Shown here: positions 28,808 through 37,082 of the stretch, piece by piece | Numbering within the stretch: the first letter of the stretch is position 1 | Layout: every line of letters starts with the position of its first letter | Source of the DNA: a bacterium 210917-SL.2.15 | GTDB taxonomy: Bacteria > Bacillota > Clostridia > Oscillospirales > Oscillospiraceae | Length of the DNA stretch: 64,000 bases | Reading direction: 5' to 3' | NCBI GenBank assembly: GCA_020555605.1 | Contig: JAJCJC010000004.1 | Location: forward strand, 76,204 to 140,203 | Notes under the pieces: generated by a model | Databases searched by the model: none | Seen by the model: the letters and a program-made list of their open reading frames with translations, nothing else | Told to the model about the DNA's origin: nothing | Made by a program: the position numbers and the translations under genes

Positions 28808-29404
28808 ATGACGGAAAAAGAAAAACGGGACGCAGGCCTGCTCTATGACGCCAATTACGACCCGGGCGTTCTCGCCGACTTGATGGCATGCAAAGACAAA
28901 TGTTTCGCCTGCAACCAGATTCCGCCTTCCCACATGGAAGAACGCCGGGCAGCGTTTCGTACTATTTTCAAACACACCGGGAATAACTTTTGGATCCAGC
29001 CTCCTTTCTGGTGTGATTTTGGTTACAATATCACCTTGGGAGAACGGTTTTATGCCAACCACAACTGCACCATTCTCGATGGTGCTGCCGTCACCTTCGG
29101 CAACGATGTTTTCATCGCGCCCAACTGCTGTTTCGCCACCGCCGGCCACCCGCTGGACGCAGAGCAGCGCAACCGGGGGTTGGAATATGCTTATCCCATC
29201 ACAGTGGGCGACAATGTGTGGATCGGCGCAGGGGTAACAGTCCTGCCCGGCGTGACCATCGGCTCGGGCACCATGATCGGCGCGGGAAGCCTTGTCAATC
29301 GTGACATTCCCGCCGGCGTACTGGCCGCAGGCAATCCCTGCCGGGTCATCCGTTCTCTCACCGCTGCAGACGCAGAAAAATACAAAACGCCTTTTGGCAA
29401 ATAA
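28808..29404 (+). CDS. Sugar O-acetyltransferase (maltose/galactoside acetyltransferase type)
   Basis: The 198-residue protein is a left-handed beta-helix hexapeptide acyltransferase that moves acetyl from acetyl-CoA to a sugar hydroxyl. The Mac-type N-terminal helices (GLLYDANYDPGVLADLMACK near residues 10-29) precede hexapeptide repeats; the catalytic histidine is in CFATAGHPLDAEQR near 113, and the CoA loop is in GDNVWIGAGVTVLPGVTIG. It is intact and alone, between decayed genes. The sugar is unknown. Confidence 0.9.
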   Translation: MTEKEKRDAGLLYDANYDPGVLADLMACKDKCFACNQIPPSHMEERRAAFRTIFKHTGNNFWIQPPFWCDFGYNITLGERFYANHNCTILDGAAVTFGNDVFIAPNCCFATAGHPLDAEQRNRGLEYAYPITVGDNVWIGAGVTVLPGVTIGSGTMIGAGSLVNRDIPAGVLAAGNPCRVIRSLTAADAEKYKTPFGK

Positions 29405-29409
29405 GCACA

Positions 29410-29443
29410 GAAAAATCCCCGCGGCTTGGCCACGGGGATTTTT
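29410..29443. terminator. Bidirectional terminator
   Basis: AAAAATCCCCG and CGGGGATTTTT pair around GCGGCTTGGCCA; A/T runs on both sides let it serve the acetyltransferase and the convergent ABC operon. Confidence 0.85.
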
Positions 29444-29494
29444 GCTGCGCGATCACTCAAAGGCCGCGCAATGGCGGTGCTTTCTCCGGCACAC

Positions 29495-30247
29495 TCATTG
29501 ATCCAGCAGTGCCAGAATTTGTTTTTTATAGGCCAAAAATTCGGCGCTCAGACCGAAATCCATGCTGCGGGGCCGGGACGGGGAAACCGTCAACTCCGCG
29601 GCGATGGCACCGGGGCGGCCGGAAAGAATGTAAATGCGGTCGGAAAGCAAAATAGCCTCGTCGATGTCATGGGTAATAAAAAGGGTCGTCAGACGCAAAG
29701 AATCCATCATCCCCATGTACCAGCGGTGGATCTCCCGCTTAGTCAGGGCGTCCAGCGCAGAGAATGGCTCGTCCAGCAGCACCACGCCACGGGAACCAAG
29801 GAAGGTGCGCAACAGTGCCGCACGCTGGCGCATTCCTCCGGAAAGCTGGGCTGGGTACTGTTCCTCCGTCCCCTCCAGGCCAAACTGTGCAAAATAGGGC
29901 CGGGCCTTCTCCCGGGCAGCCTGCTTGCTTTCACCCCGCAGCACCAGAGGCAGCGCCACATTGTCGAGAATCTTCTTGTGGGGCAGCAGCAGATCTTTTT
30001 GCAGCATGTAGCTGATCGAGCCGGGCTTTCCGGTGATCTCCTGCCCGGAGAGAAACACATGGCCCTCTTCCGGCGTTTCCAGCCCCGAAAGCGTGTGAAA
30101 CAGCGTGGTTTTCCCCGCGCCGCTGACGCCCAAAAGGCACACCAGCTCTCCCTCTTCCAGGCGCAGCGACACATCCTTCAGGATGCGGCGTCCATCATAC
30201 CATTTCGAAATATGGCCGGCGCAAAGCACCGCAGATTCCTTCTCCAT
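29495..30247 (-). CDS. ABC transporter ATP-binding protein (ThiZ-like)
   Basis: This 250-residue ATPase powers the pyrimidine/thiamine-precursor importer encoded upstream. Walker A is GVSGAGKTT, the signature LSGGMRQRAALLRT, and Walker B VVLLDEPFSALDALT. It belongs to the nitrate/sulfonate/taurine class (SsuB/ThiZ). I start at the ATG at 30247, which overlaps the stop of the binding-protein gene as TGATG; an upstream frame extension is not family-like. It is the last gene of the TPP-regulated operon. Confidence 0.92.
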   Translation of the reverse strand: MEKESAVLCAGHISKWYDGRRILKDVSLRLEEGELVCLLGVSGAGKTTLFHTLSGLETPEEGHVFLSGQEITGKPGSISYMLQKDLLLPHKKILDNVALPLVLRGESKQAAREKARPYFAQFGLEGTEEQYPAQLSGGMRQRAALLRTFLGSRGVVLLDEPFSALDALTKREIHRWYMGMMDSLRLTTLFITHDIDEAILLSDRIYILSGRPGAIAAELTVSPSRPRSMDFGLSAEFLAYKKQILALLDQ

Positions 30248-31281
30248 CAGACCAGATAGTCGTTGGAAAAGCCGGTGTTCTCGGGAATCGGCTGCTCCAC
30301 CAAATCGTTGTCGCTCAGCCAATTATAGAAGGCATTCCAGCGGGAAGGATCGATATACCCCCACCGCTCTGCCTCGGCCTGATACTGATCGGCCATCCAT
30401 TTCTGGCTGGCCGTCACCAATTCGGCACTGTCCTTGAGCGAGCCGGTGGTGTCACCGTCGATCAGCATTTGTGCCGCTTCCTCAGGGTGGGCAATCGCGT
30501 ACTCATACCCTTTGGCTGTAGCAGAAAGGAACGCTTTTGCCGTGTCTGGGTGCTCCGCCAAAAAGTCGTTGTTGGCGATGATCACCGGGGTGTAATAATC
30601 GAACACAGGGTCCAGATCCTTGAAATAGAAATAGTTGAAATCCAGCCCCTGCAGCCCGGCGGAAATGCCGCCCCAGCCGTAATAGATCCAGATAGCGTCG
30701 GTCTGGTGTTCTTTGAGGGCGCCGGCCTCGTCCACAATGTTATTGGGAATCAACTCCACTTTGGAAAAATCACCGCCGTCGGCTTCCACCACCTGCTGCA
30801 TCGTTGCCAGTTCAATAGGACTGTTCCAAGTGGAATAGGTATAGCCTTCCAAATCCTTGGGACGCTCAATACCGTCCTCGGCTCGGGTAATGATGCCGGA
30901 AGTATTGTGCTGAAGCAGCGCCGCCACGGCGGTCACCCCAAGGGGATCCTCCCGCGCAAAAGCAGAGGCCAGGGAATCCTGCACCGTCACGGCAAATTCC
31001 ACCTGGCCGGCAGCGCAGATGGCAGTGGCGCCGTCCTCCGGCGGCTGCACGATGGATACATTCAGTCCTGCATCCTCGTAATAACCTTTGGCAGCCGCCA
31101 CATACAGGCCCGTATGATTGGTGTTGGGCGTCCAATCCAGGCAGATCGTCACATTGGCCGGCTCCGCCGCGCCGCTGTTGTCCGAACCGGCGGCATTCTG
31201 TCCGTTTCCGCCGCAGGCAGTCAAACTCAGCGCCATAGCGCCGGTAAGCGCCGCGGCAGCCATACGTTTTGTATACTTCAC
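30247..31281 (-). CDS. ABC substrate-binding lipoprotein, NMT1/THI5-like (ThiY-like)
   Basis: The 344-residue lipoprotein has a signal peptide with lipobox LSLTAC (Cys23), then an NMT1/THI5-type domain beginning TICLDWTPNTNHTGLYVA. ThiY relatives bind formyl-aminopyrimidine, a thiamine breakdown product salvaged for the pyrimidine ring. The GTG start at 31281 follows AAAGGAACG. The TPP riboswitch upstream and the YkoF-like gene support a thiamine-precursor role, although the exact ligand is inferred. Confidence 0.9.
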   Translation of the reverse strand: MKYTKRMAAAALTGAMALSLTACGGNGQNAAGSDNSGAAEPANVTICLDWTPNTNHTGLYVAAAKGYYEDAGLNVSIVQPPEDGATAICAAGQVEFAVTVQDSLASAFAREDPLGVTAVAALLQHNTSGIITRAEDGIERPKDLEGYTYSTWNSPIELATMQQVVEADGGDFSKVELIPNNIVDEAGALKEHQTDAIWIYYGWGGISAGLQGLDFNYFYFKDLDPVFDYYTPVIIANNDFLAEHPDTAKAFLSATAKGYEYAIAHPEEAAQMLIDGDTTGSLKDSAELVTASQKWMADQYQAEAERWGYIDPSRWNAFYNWLSDNDLVEQPIPENTGFSNDYLV

Positions 31282-31284
31282 GAT

Positions 31285-32064
31285 TCAATCGTTCCTTTCA
31301 ATCTTTTCATATGCCTCCCAGGGCATTGCTGCACGCCGCAACAATCGCACCGCCAGCATCAGCAGCAGGCTGATGACAATAATAACTAAAATCACGGCAA
31401 ACATCTTGTCAAAGGCATAGGCCTTCTTCACCCGGGTCATATACACGCCCAGACCCCCGAAACCACCCAGCCACTCGGAAATCACCGCTCCCACCACAGC
31501 ATAGGATACAGACACCTTGAGTCCGGAGAAAAAATAACTCAGCGCTGCCGGAAATTCCAGATGATAAAAAATCTGCCAGCGGCTGGCGCCCATGGCGCGC
31601 AGCAGATCCGCAGCAGAGCGGTCAGTACTGGCATAGCCCTCCAGCAAACTCACAGCGATGGGGAAAAAAGTGGTCAGCGCCACCAGCGTCACCTTGGGCG
31701 CCATGCCAAACCCCATCCACAGCACCAGCAGCGGCGCAATGGCGATGGTGGGGATCGTCTGGGTGATGACCAGAATCGGATACAGCGCCCGGTAAAGCCA
31801 GCGCACACGGTGCATCAGCGTAGAGAGCGCCAGCGCCACAACAATGCCGATCAAAAGGCCCCAAGCCGCCTCCTGCAGCGTCACGGCAGCGTTGGCCGCC
31901 AACACCGGCGCGTCCGAGAGCAGCGCCTGCACCACCGAGCGGGGCGAGGGGAGCATGAAAGAAGGCACCAATCCCCCTTCGCTGACAAAGCACCAGAGGG
32001 CCACAACAATGGCCAGGGCCAGCGCTGCCGGCAAGTTACTGGTGATGCTTGGTGACTTTTTCAT
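31285..32064 (-). CDS. ABC transporter permease (ThiX-like)
   Basis: The 259-residue permease has six hydrophobic segments and the EAA cytoplasmic loop (LLRAMGASRWQIFYH) that contacts the ATPase. It belongs to the SsuC/ThiX class. Its ATG at 32064 lies inside the end of the YkoF-like gene, an overlap of 29 bases that suggests translational coupling; three bases separate it from the binding-protein gene. Confidence 0.92.
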   Translation of the reverse strand: MKKSPSITSNLPAALALAIVVALWCFVSEGGLVPSFMLPSPRSVVQALLSDAPVLAANAAVTLQEAAWGLLIGIVVALALSTLMHRVRWLYRALYPILVITQTIPTIAIAPLLVLWMGFGMAPKVTLVALTTFFPIAVSLLEGYASTDRSAADLLRAMGASRWQIFYHLEFPAALSYFFSGLKVSVSYAVVGAVISEWLGGFGGLGVYMTRVKKAYAFDKMFAVILVIIVISLLLMLAVRLLRRAAMPWEAYEKIERND

Positions 32065-32335
32065 CGATGGTCAGCACGCTGCCCTCTTCTTTATACACCA
32101 GCTTCACATAACCCGAAACCTTGGCGCTGCCTGCCTGGGCAGCCACATACACGCAGTGCTCCAGAATATCCAGCAGCTGGTGCAGATCATCGCCTTCGAT
32201 GGCGGTTTCGCAGGGACCGACGTAATAGTGCAGGCCCGTAGAACGGATGTAATCGATGACGGCGTCCACCACGCGGATCGCCTCCTGGTCATTGGGCATA
32301 TTCGGCTCAATTTGGATGGCAATGCTTGTTTTCAT
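32036..32335 (-). CDS. Thiamine-binding protein of the MTH1187/YkoF family
   Basis: The 99-residue protein is a single ferredoxin-like MTH1187/YkoF domain (KTSIAIQIEPNMPNDQEA; YYVGPCETAIEGDDL). YkoF-type proteins bind thiamine or its hydroxymethylpyrimidine moiety. I start at the ATG at 32335, just after AGGAGGAAAAAAC and the riboswitch terminator; the frame is open upstream but that sequence is the riboswitch itself. It is the first gene of the operon. Confidence 0.9.
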   Translation of the reverse strand: MKTSIAIQIEPNMPNDQEAIRVVDAVIDYIRSTGLHYYVGPCETAIEGDDLHQLLDILEHCVYVAAQAGSAKVSGYVKLVYKEEGSVLTIDEKVTKHHQ

Positions 32336-32353
32336 GTTTTTTCCTCCTAAATA

Positions 32354-32401
32354 TAAAAAATCAGAACACCCGGCAAGTTTCTGCCAATACAGGTGTTCTG
32401 A
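32354..32401 (-). terminator. Riboswitch expression-platform terminator
   Basis: On the minus strand TCAGAACACC pairs with GGTGTTCTGA around an inner GGCAGAAACTTGCC stem, followed by TTTTTTAT. It ends just before the YkoF ribosome site, so TPP binding should cause early termination. Confidence 0.9.
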
Positions 32402-32430
32402 TAAAACGGCACTACGGCCATCAGACGCAA

Positions 32431-32517
32431 CACTCCCTACGCTGGCATGATCCAACAGGTTCAAAGGGTCAAAGGCCTCATTCGCCTTACTCTCAGCTGC
32501 GCGGCAGCCCCCCTGGC
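32431..32517 (-). promoter_or_regulatory. TPP riboswitch (THI element)
   Basis: On the minus strand the conserved aptamer blocks appear in order: AGGGGGGCTG, GCTGAGAGTAAGG, GACCCTTTGAACCTG, and ATCATGCCAGCGTAGGGA. This is a standard TPP-sensing aptamer. It controls the YkoF-ThiX-ThiY-ThiZ-like genes. Confidence 0.97.
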
Positions 32518-32566
32518 AAATTCACTTGTGGTCTGTTCTGAAGGCGGCTGAACCGCCTTGGATTGG

Positions 32567-32595
32567 ATTATACGCCCTTGCGCCGCCGATTGCAA
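32567..32595 (-). promoter_or_regulatory. Promoter of the TPP-regulated operon
   Basis: On the minus strand TTGCAA and TATAAT are separated by 17 bases. A GGCGGTTCAGCCGCC hairpin (32543-32557) lies at the expected 5' end of the transcript. Confidence 0.8.
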
Positions 32596-32722
32596 GGCCC
32601 GGGAGCACTTTTTTCCAAAATTCGCCGTGCTGCGCTCGGTCATAGCCGTGGGAAGCGGCAGCCCCACTGTGGATACCTCCAAATGGCCCAACACACGTTT
32701 GTTCATCGCCCATTTGTTTCTT

Positions 32723-33142
32723 TCATGCCCTGCTCAAAAACCATTCCACAGCAGCCGGATCGTCGTGGGCGAAAAACATGCTTTTCTCTTCGTCCAGAGC
32801 TTCGAGGCGCGTCAAATCCTCTTCTGAGAGCGCGAAATCAAATACATGAAAGTTTTCTTCCATCCGCTCTTTGTGAGTGGATTTCGGAATTACTACCGCG
32901 CCGCTTTGCAGCAAAAAGCGCAGCGCCACCTGCGCAGCCGTTTTGCCACAGGCCCTCCCGACGGCATTGAGCACAGGGTTGCTGAAATAATCGTTTCTTC
33001 CTTCGGCAAAGGGACCCCAAGACATAATCTTCGTACCGTGCTGTTTCAGATATGTCCGCGCTGTTTCTCCCGGCGGTGTCTGGTATACGCCGTAGCCTAA
33101 TTTCGGCATCTGGACACCGTTATTCAACATTACATAATCCAT
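32723..33142 (-). pseudogene. Aldo/keto reductase with an internal deletion
   Basis: The 139-codon frame begins MDYVMLNNGVQMPKLGYGVY after AGGAGG, as in 280-residue aldo/keto reductases, but jumps from GETAR directly to YLKQHGTKIMSWGPFAEG, near residue 180 of the family, then runs to a normal C-terminus with VVIPKSTHKERMEEN. The deleted part contained the catalytic Asp, Tyr, Lys and His. The junction is in frame, so a short protein could be made, but it would be catalytically dead. Confidence 0.85.
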
Positions 33143-33289
33143 TAAAGATAACCTCCTCCTATTCTTCTGATGCAACTTGTTTTTTCAATTCACTTTCTTC
33201 ATATGGCAGTTTACAAGATTTTTCAAACATTGTACAATAGCAACATTGAAAAACAGCTTTCACAAAATGAATAGTAATAGTAGGGCGTT

Positions 33290-33700
33290 ATGCTGAATTT
33301 GTCAGAGCTTGAACAGTTTGTCACTTTTGCAGAGCAGGGCACCCTGTCCAGTGCCGCGCAGATGCTGCACATGTCCCAGCCAACTCTTACGCGCACTATG
33401 AAGCATGTGGAAGCAGCCTTTGGTGTACCGCTGTTCCGCTGCAGAATGCCGGCATCTAAATTTTTGATCCAGACGGATGAATTTGCCTTTTGGGAACTGG
33501 TACGGAAATCGGCGCTTCCTTGCTTTTCAAGCAATCTTTCCACGGCCGGAACCGATGTGCTGCAGGGCAGAACCGCCATTCCCATCACAGATGCGCAGGC
33601 CAATGCGACCTATTACTTTATCTGTCGAAAAGCCGATGCCGCCTATCTGGCCGCCGCGGATCAACGGCGTGCAAAGCTGTCTGCCGCACCAGAGGTATAG
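33290..33700 (+). pseudogene. LysR regulator with an internal deletion
   Basis: The 136-codon frame starts with a LysR helix-turn-helix (SAAQMLHMSQPTLTRTMKHV near residues 21-40) and FGVPLF, then passes into DEFAFWELVRKSALPCF and a C-terminal region with YYFICRKAD. Most of the effector-binding domain (normal length near 290 residues) is missing. It is divergent from the equally deleted aldo/keto reductase, which was probably its target. Confidence 0.75.
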
Positions 33701-33734
33701 CAGTAAACGCCGCGCAATGCGCTGCATCTTCCAG

Positions 33735-33769
33735 ATGCCGGGCAGCGCCATTTCCCGGCGGCATTTTTT
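33735..33769 (+). terminator. Terminator after the LysR remnant
   Basis: ATGCCGGG and CCCGGCGGCAT form a stem followed by TTTTTT. Confidence 0.7.
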
Positions 33770-33906
33770 CTCCCCGGCACGAATATGGTATGATATTGAA
33801 AAATCGGAAACCGACGAAACATTTTGCCTGTTTATGGTCTTCTCAAACCTACCCTCGCACGGCATCTTCCGTCGGTCATTCCCTCGATCACAACAGGAGT
33901 TTCACT

Positions 33907-34914
33907 ATGAAAAAAAATCTCATCGCCGCATGGATGCTGATCGCCGCAGTATTCGCTCTGGGCCTCATGGGCCTGGCCGGGCGCAGCATCCTCCCCCATA
34001 CCCAAAAAGAAGAAATTACTGTGCCCGATCCCGGCGTATCCGACTCATCGGTCGCCATCCGAGTAAAAATCGGCGACACAGTGCAGGAAATGGATTTGGA
34101 CAGCTATGTGCAGGGCGTGCTCCGGGCCGAGATGCCCGCTTCCTTTGAACTGGAAGCCCTCAAAGCCCAGGCCGTGGCCGCCCGGACGGAAACGCTCTAC
34201 AAGGTGGAAAACGGGCCTGTGGCCAACCACCCGGACGCCGACATCTGCAACGACATCAACTGCTGCCAGGCTTATAAAACCGAAGAGGACGCCCGGGCCG
34301 CCTGGGGCAAGGACGCGGACTACTACAGCGCCAAAATCGCCACCGCCGTACGCGAAACCGACGGCATGACGATCTTGTATCAGGACAAGCCGATCCTGGC
34401 CGCCTTTTTCTCCGCCGCCAGCGGGCAGACCAACAACTCCGGCGATGTGTGGGTCAATGATCTACCCTATCTCCAAAGCGTGCAAAGCCCCGAGGGCGAG
34501 GATGAAGTGCCCAATTATTACAGCATCGCCACCTTTACCCAGGAAGAATTCAAATCTGCTTTCCTGTCCCAGTTCCCCGAAGCGGACTTCTCCGGCAGCG
34601 CCGACACCTGGTTTGGCGTCCCCACGCGCAACGATTCCGACATGGTGCTTTCCATCTCCATTGGAGGCGTCACGGTGAAAGGCACCCAAGTGCGCAGCAT
34701 GTTCGCGCTGCGCAGCGCCGCCTTTACCGTAGAAGCCAAGGACGGGAACATCGTCTTCCATGTGACCGGCTACGGCCATGGCGTCGGCATGAGCCAATAC
34801 GGCGCCAATACCATGGCCCAGCAGGGGAAAACTTATTTGGAAATTCTGGAGTGGTATTACACCGGCGTCACCATTGCCCCACACACCCCGAAAACCTTGG
34901 CAAGCGGCAAGTAA
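33907..34914 (+). CDS. SpoIID/LytB-domain protein (SpoIID-like)
   Basis: The 335-residue protein has one N-terminal membrane anchor (residues 5-24) and a SpoIID domain. The family's catalytic glutamate fits Glu75 in VLRAEMPASFELEALKAQAV, and the C-terminal signature GYGHGVGMSQYGANTMAQQG is complete. SpoIID is a lytic transglycosylase that cleaves denuded glycan strands during engulfment in sporulation. AGGAG precedes the ATG at 33907. Together with bofA it suggests a spore former; it could also be a vegetative SpoIID paralogue. Confidence 0.88.
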   Translation: MKKNLIAAWMLIAAVFALGLMGLAGRSILPHTQKEEITVPDPGVSDSSVAIRVKIGDTVQEMDLDSYVQGVLRAEMPASFELEALKAQAVAARTETLYKVENGPVANHPDADICNDINCCQAYKTEEDARAAWGKDADYYSAKIATAVRETDGMTILYQDKPILAAFFSAASGQTNNSGDVWVNDLPYLQSVQSPEGEDEVPNYYSIATFTQEEFKSAFLSQFPEADFSGSADTWFGVPTRNDSDMVLSISIGGVTVKGTQVRSMFALRSAAFTVEAKDGNIVFHVTGYGHGVGMSQYGANTMAQQGKTYLEILEWYYTGVTIAPHTPKTLASGK

Positions 34915-34954
34915 TGTGCTAAAATAACGGAAAGGATAAAAGGAGGGATCTGTT

Positions 34955-36100
34955 GTGAAACGGCGCATATGGAGCATATTGCTGGCACTGGCACTTTCGC
35001 TTTCACTGGGCGCGCCGTTTCTGGCCGTGCGCCCTCTGGCAGCCGGCAGCGTTTATTTTACCGCGATCAACGACAGTCTCTGTCCCCTGAACGACAGCAC
35101 CATGCCTTTCTGGTCCGGCGGGAACCTTTACCTGCCCAGCAGTGTATTCTCCTCGTATGACCTGGGGCTTTCCTATGTCCGCGACACTTCGGCCCAGACC
35201 GCGATTTTATACAGCAGCAATAAAGTTCTGGAATTTGACTTGGCCCGGGGCGGCGCCAACAACAAACTCGGCACCTACTACAGTGCCAGCGCCGTTTCGC
35301 GCCATGGCTCTGTTTATTTCCCGCTTTCCTTCGTCAGCAGTTTCTTCTCTTTGAATTACTCAGTGCTCGACACGGCCCTGGCCCCCATGGTTCGGGTACG
35401 CAGTGACACGGCCGTTCTCTCCGACAGCCAGTTCATCGACGCGGCCACCACACTGATGGCCTCCCGCTATAATGCCTATGAACAGAGCAAAAAGCCCACC
35501 CCAACGCCGAAGCCCGACAACGAACCCAACACCGATCCTATCGTGCCGGATCCTCCGCAGGAAACGGAAGAGGAAATCTCCAAAACCACGGCCCGCATCC
35601 TGCTGGGCATCCGCGCCGACGACGCACAGAACACTTCCGCCATCCTGAACACTCTGGACCGTTACGGCTACAAAGCTACCTTTTTCTTCTCTCCGGCGGA
35701 GCTGGACGGACAGGATGATCTGCTGCGGCGGATCGTAGCCTCCGGCCACCGGCTGGCGCTGGAGCTCAACAACGCAGACACCGTCGGGCTGCAAGCGGGC
35801 AACAAACAGTTACGCCGCTGTACCGGCACCGTGACGCGCATGGTGCTGACGAATTCCGCCGATGCAGCCCGCTCGGCGGGATATACCGTCTATACGCCTT
35901 CCCTGTCCGGCCAGTCCCTGGGCGCCACCGCCTCTGTCCAGGCGCAGCGCATCACCCGGCGTATCGAAAGTGCCTCCGGATCAGTAAAGCTTTTGATGGA
36001 CGGCGACAGCATCGGCGCTTCCGCCCTGAGCACCCTGTGCAACACCTGGAGCAGCGGCGGCTATACCGTCCGTGCAGTCACCGAAACTGCCTGCAGTTGA
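34955..36100 (+). CDS. Secreted protein: copper amine oxidase-like N-domain plus degenerate deacetylase-like domain
   Basis: The 381-residue protein has a signal peptide (residues 1-31), a domain resembling the copper amine oxidase N-terminal repeat (PFWSGGNLYLPSSVFSSY; SRHGSVYFPLSFVSSFF), a proline/threonine linker (KPTPTPKPDNEP) and a C-terminal fold like polysaccharide deacetylases (TLDRYGYKATFFFSPAEL). The NodB metal-binding Asp-Asp and His-x3-His residues are not seen, so it is probably not an active deacetylase. The GTG start at 34955 follows AGGAGGG. It sits 40 bases after the SpoIID-like gene. Role unknown; a cell-wall binding function is a guess. Confidence 0.7.
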   Translation: MKRRIWSILLALALSLSLGAPFLAVRPLAAGSVYFTAINDSLCPLNDSTMPFWSGGNLYLPSSVFSSYDLGLSYVRDTSAQTAILYSSNKVLEFDLARGGANNKLGTYYSASAVSRHGSVYFPLSFVSSFFSLNYSVLDTALAPMVRVRSDTAVLSDSQFIDAATTLMASRYNAYEQSKKPTPTPKPDNEPNTDPIVPDPPQETEEEISKTTARILLGIRADDAQNTSAILNTLDRYGYKATFFFSPAELDGQDDLLRRIVASGHRLALELNNADTVGLQAGNKQLRRCTGTVTRMVLTNSADAARSAGYTVYTPSLSGQSLGATASVQAQRITRRIESASGSVKLLMDGDSIGASALSTLCNTWSSGGYTVRAVTETACS

Positions 36101-36130
36101 ACCGGGAAACCGGTGCAAATTTACAAAATG

Positions 36131-36161
36131 TTCAAGAAAATCAAACCAAACGCTTTATAAT
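36131..36161 (+). promoter_or_regulatory. Possible promoter of the two-component operon
   Basis: TATAAT at 36156-36161 is consensus; the best -35 is TTCAAG with a long 19-base spacer. Confidence 0.35.
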
Positions 36162-36230
36162 AGAAGAGAAACAGAATGAATGACCGCCGCCCGGCAGAAG
36201 GCGCGGCGCACGAAAAGGAAGTGTTGGCAC

Positions 36231-36932
36231 ATGGCGCGAAGCGTTCTTGTCGTGGAAGACGACCACAATATTGCAGATCTGCTGCGGATGTATCTCGAAA
36301 AGGAGGGGTTCAGCGTCCGCATTGCCCCCGACGGCGGCACGGCGCTGCAGGAGTTTGCCAAGGCCGTGCCGGATCTGATCCTGCTGGACGTGATGCTGCC
36401 CGTGCTCGACGGCTGGAGCGTGCTCAGCCGCGTGCGGGAAACCTCCCGCGTACCGGTGATCATGCTCACTGCCAAAGGCGAAACCTTCGACAAGATCAAC
36501 GGTCTCAACATGGGCGCCGACGATTATGTGGTCAAACCCTTTGAAATGAAGGAGCTGCTGGCCCGAATCAATGCAGTGCTCCGCCGCACGGAGCTGCCTA
36601 CCGACACCCGCAAAAAACTAACCTTTGACAAGCTGATCATTGACCTGGACTCCTACGAACTGCTGGTGGACGGACAGAAGATTGACACCCCCCCAAAGGA
36701 ATTGGAACTGCTCTACCACATGGCCGAGTCCCCCAATCGGGTCTATACCCGCAACCAGCTGCTGGATGAAGTGTGGGGCTTCGACTATTTCGGCGACTCC
36801 CGCACGGTGGATGTTCACATCAAGCGCCTGCGCGAAAAACTGGAGGGCGTCAGCGACCAATGGGCGCTGAAAACCGTCTGGGGCGTGGGATACAAGTTTG
36901 AACTGGCCGACGGTGCCGAAGCCTCCAAATAA
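36231..36932 (+). CDS. OmpR/PhoB-family response regulator
   Basis: The 233-residue regulator has a receiver domain with phosphate-accepting Asp53 (LILLDVMLPVLDGW), acidic Asp10-Asp11 and the lysine in VVKPFEM, then a winged-helix DNA-binding domain (YTRNQLLDEVWGFDYFGDSR). I start at the ATG at 36231 after AGGAAG. The histidine kinase and HtrA-like protease genes follow, so an envelope-stress circuit is likely. The signal is unknown. Confidence 0.95.
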   Translation: MARSVLVVEDDHNIADLLRMYLEKEGFSVRIAPDGGTALQEFAKAVPDLILLDVMLPVLDGWSVLSRVRETSRVPVIMLTAKGETFDKINGLNMGADDYVVKPFEMKELLARINAVLRRTELPTDTRKKLTFDKLIIDLDSYELLVDGQKIDTPPKELELLYHMAESPNRVYTRNQLLDEVWGFDYFGDSRTVDVHIKRLREKLEGVSDQWALKTVWGVGYKFELADGAEASK

Positions 36933-37082
36933 ACGATCGCTGCTCCGGCCAGTGGTATCGGCATGCAACCCGCCCGGGCCATGCCTGCACTTTGAGCCGT
37001 GACCGGAACGGCCACTTGGCAATTTTCTTTCCGCGCCGCGCGCAGGAAGAAAAAACCAACCGGAGAAAGGCGTGATTTCCCC

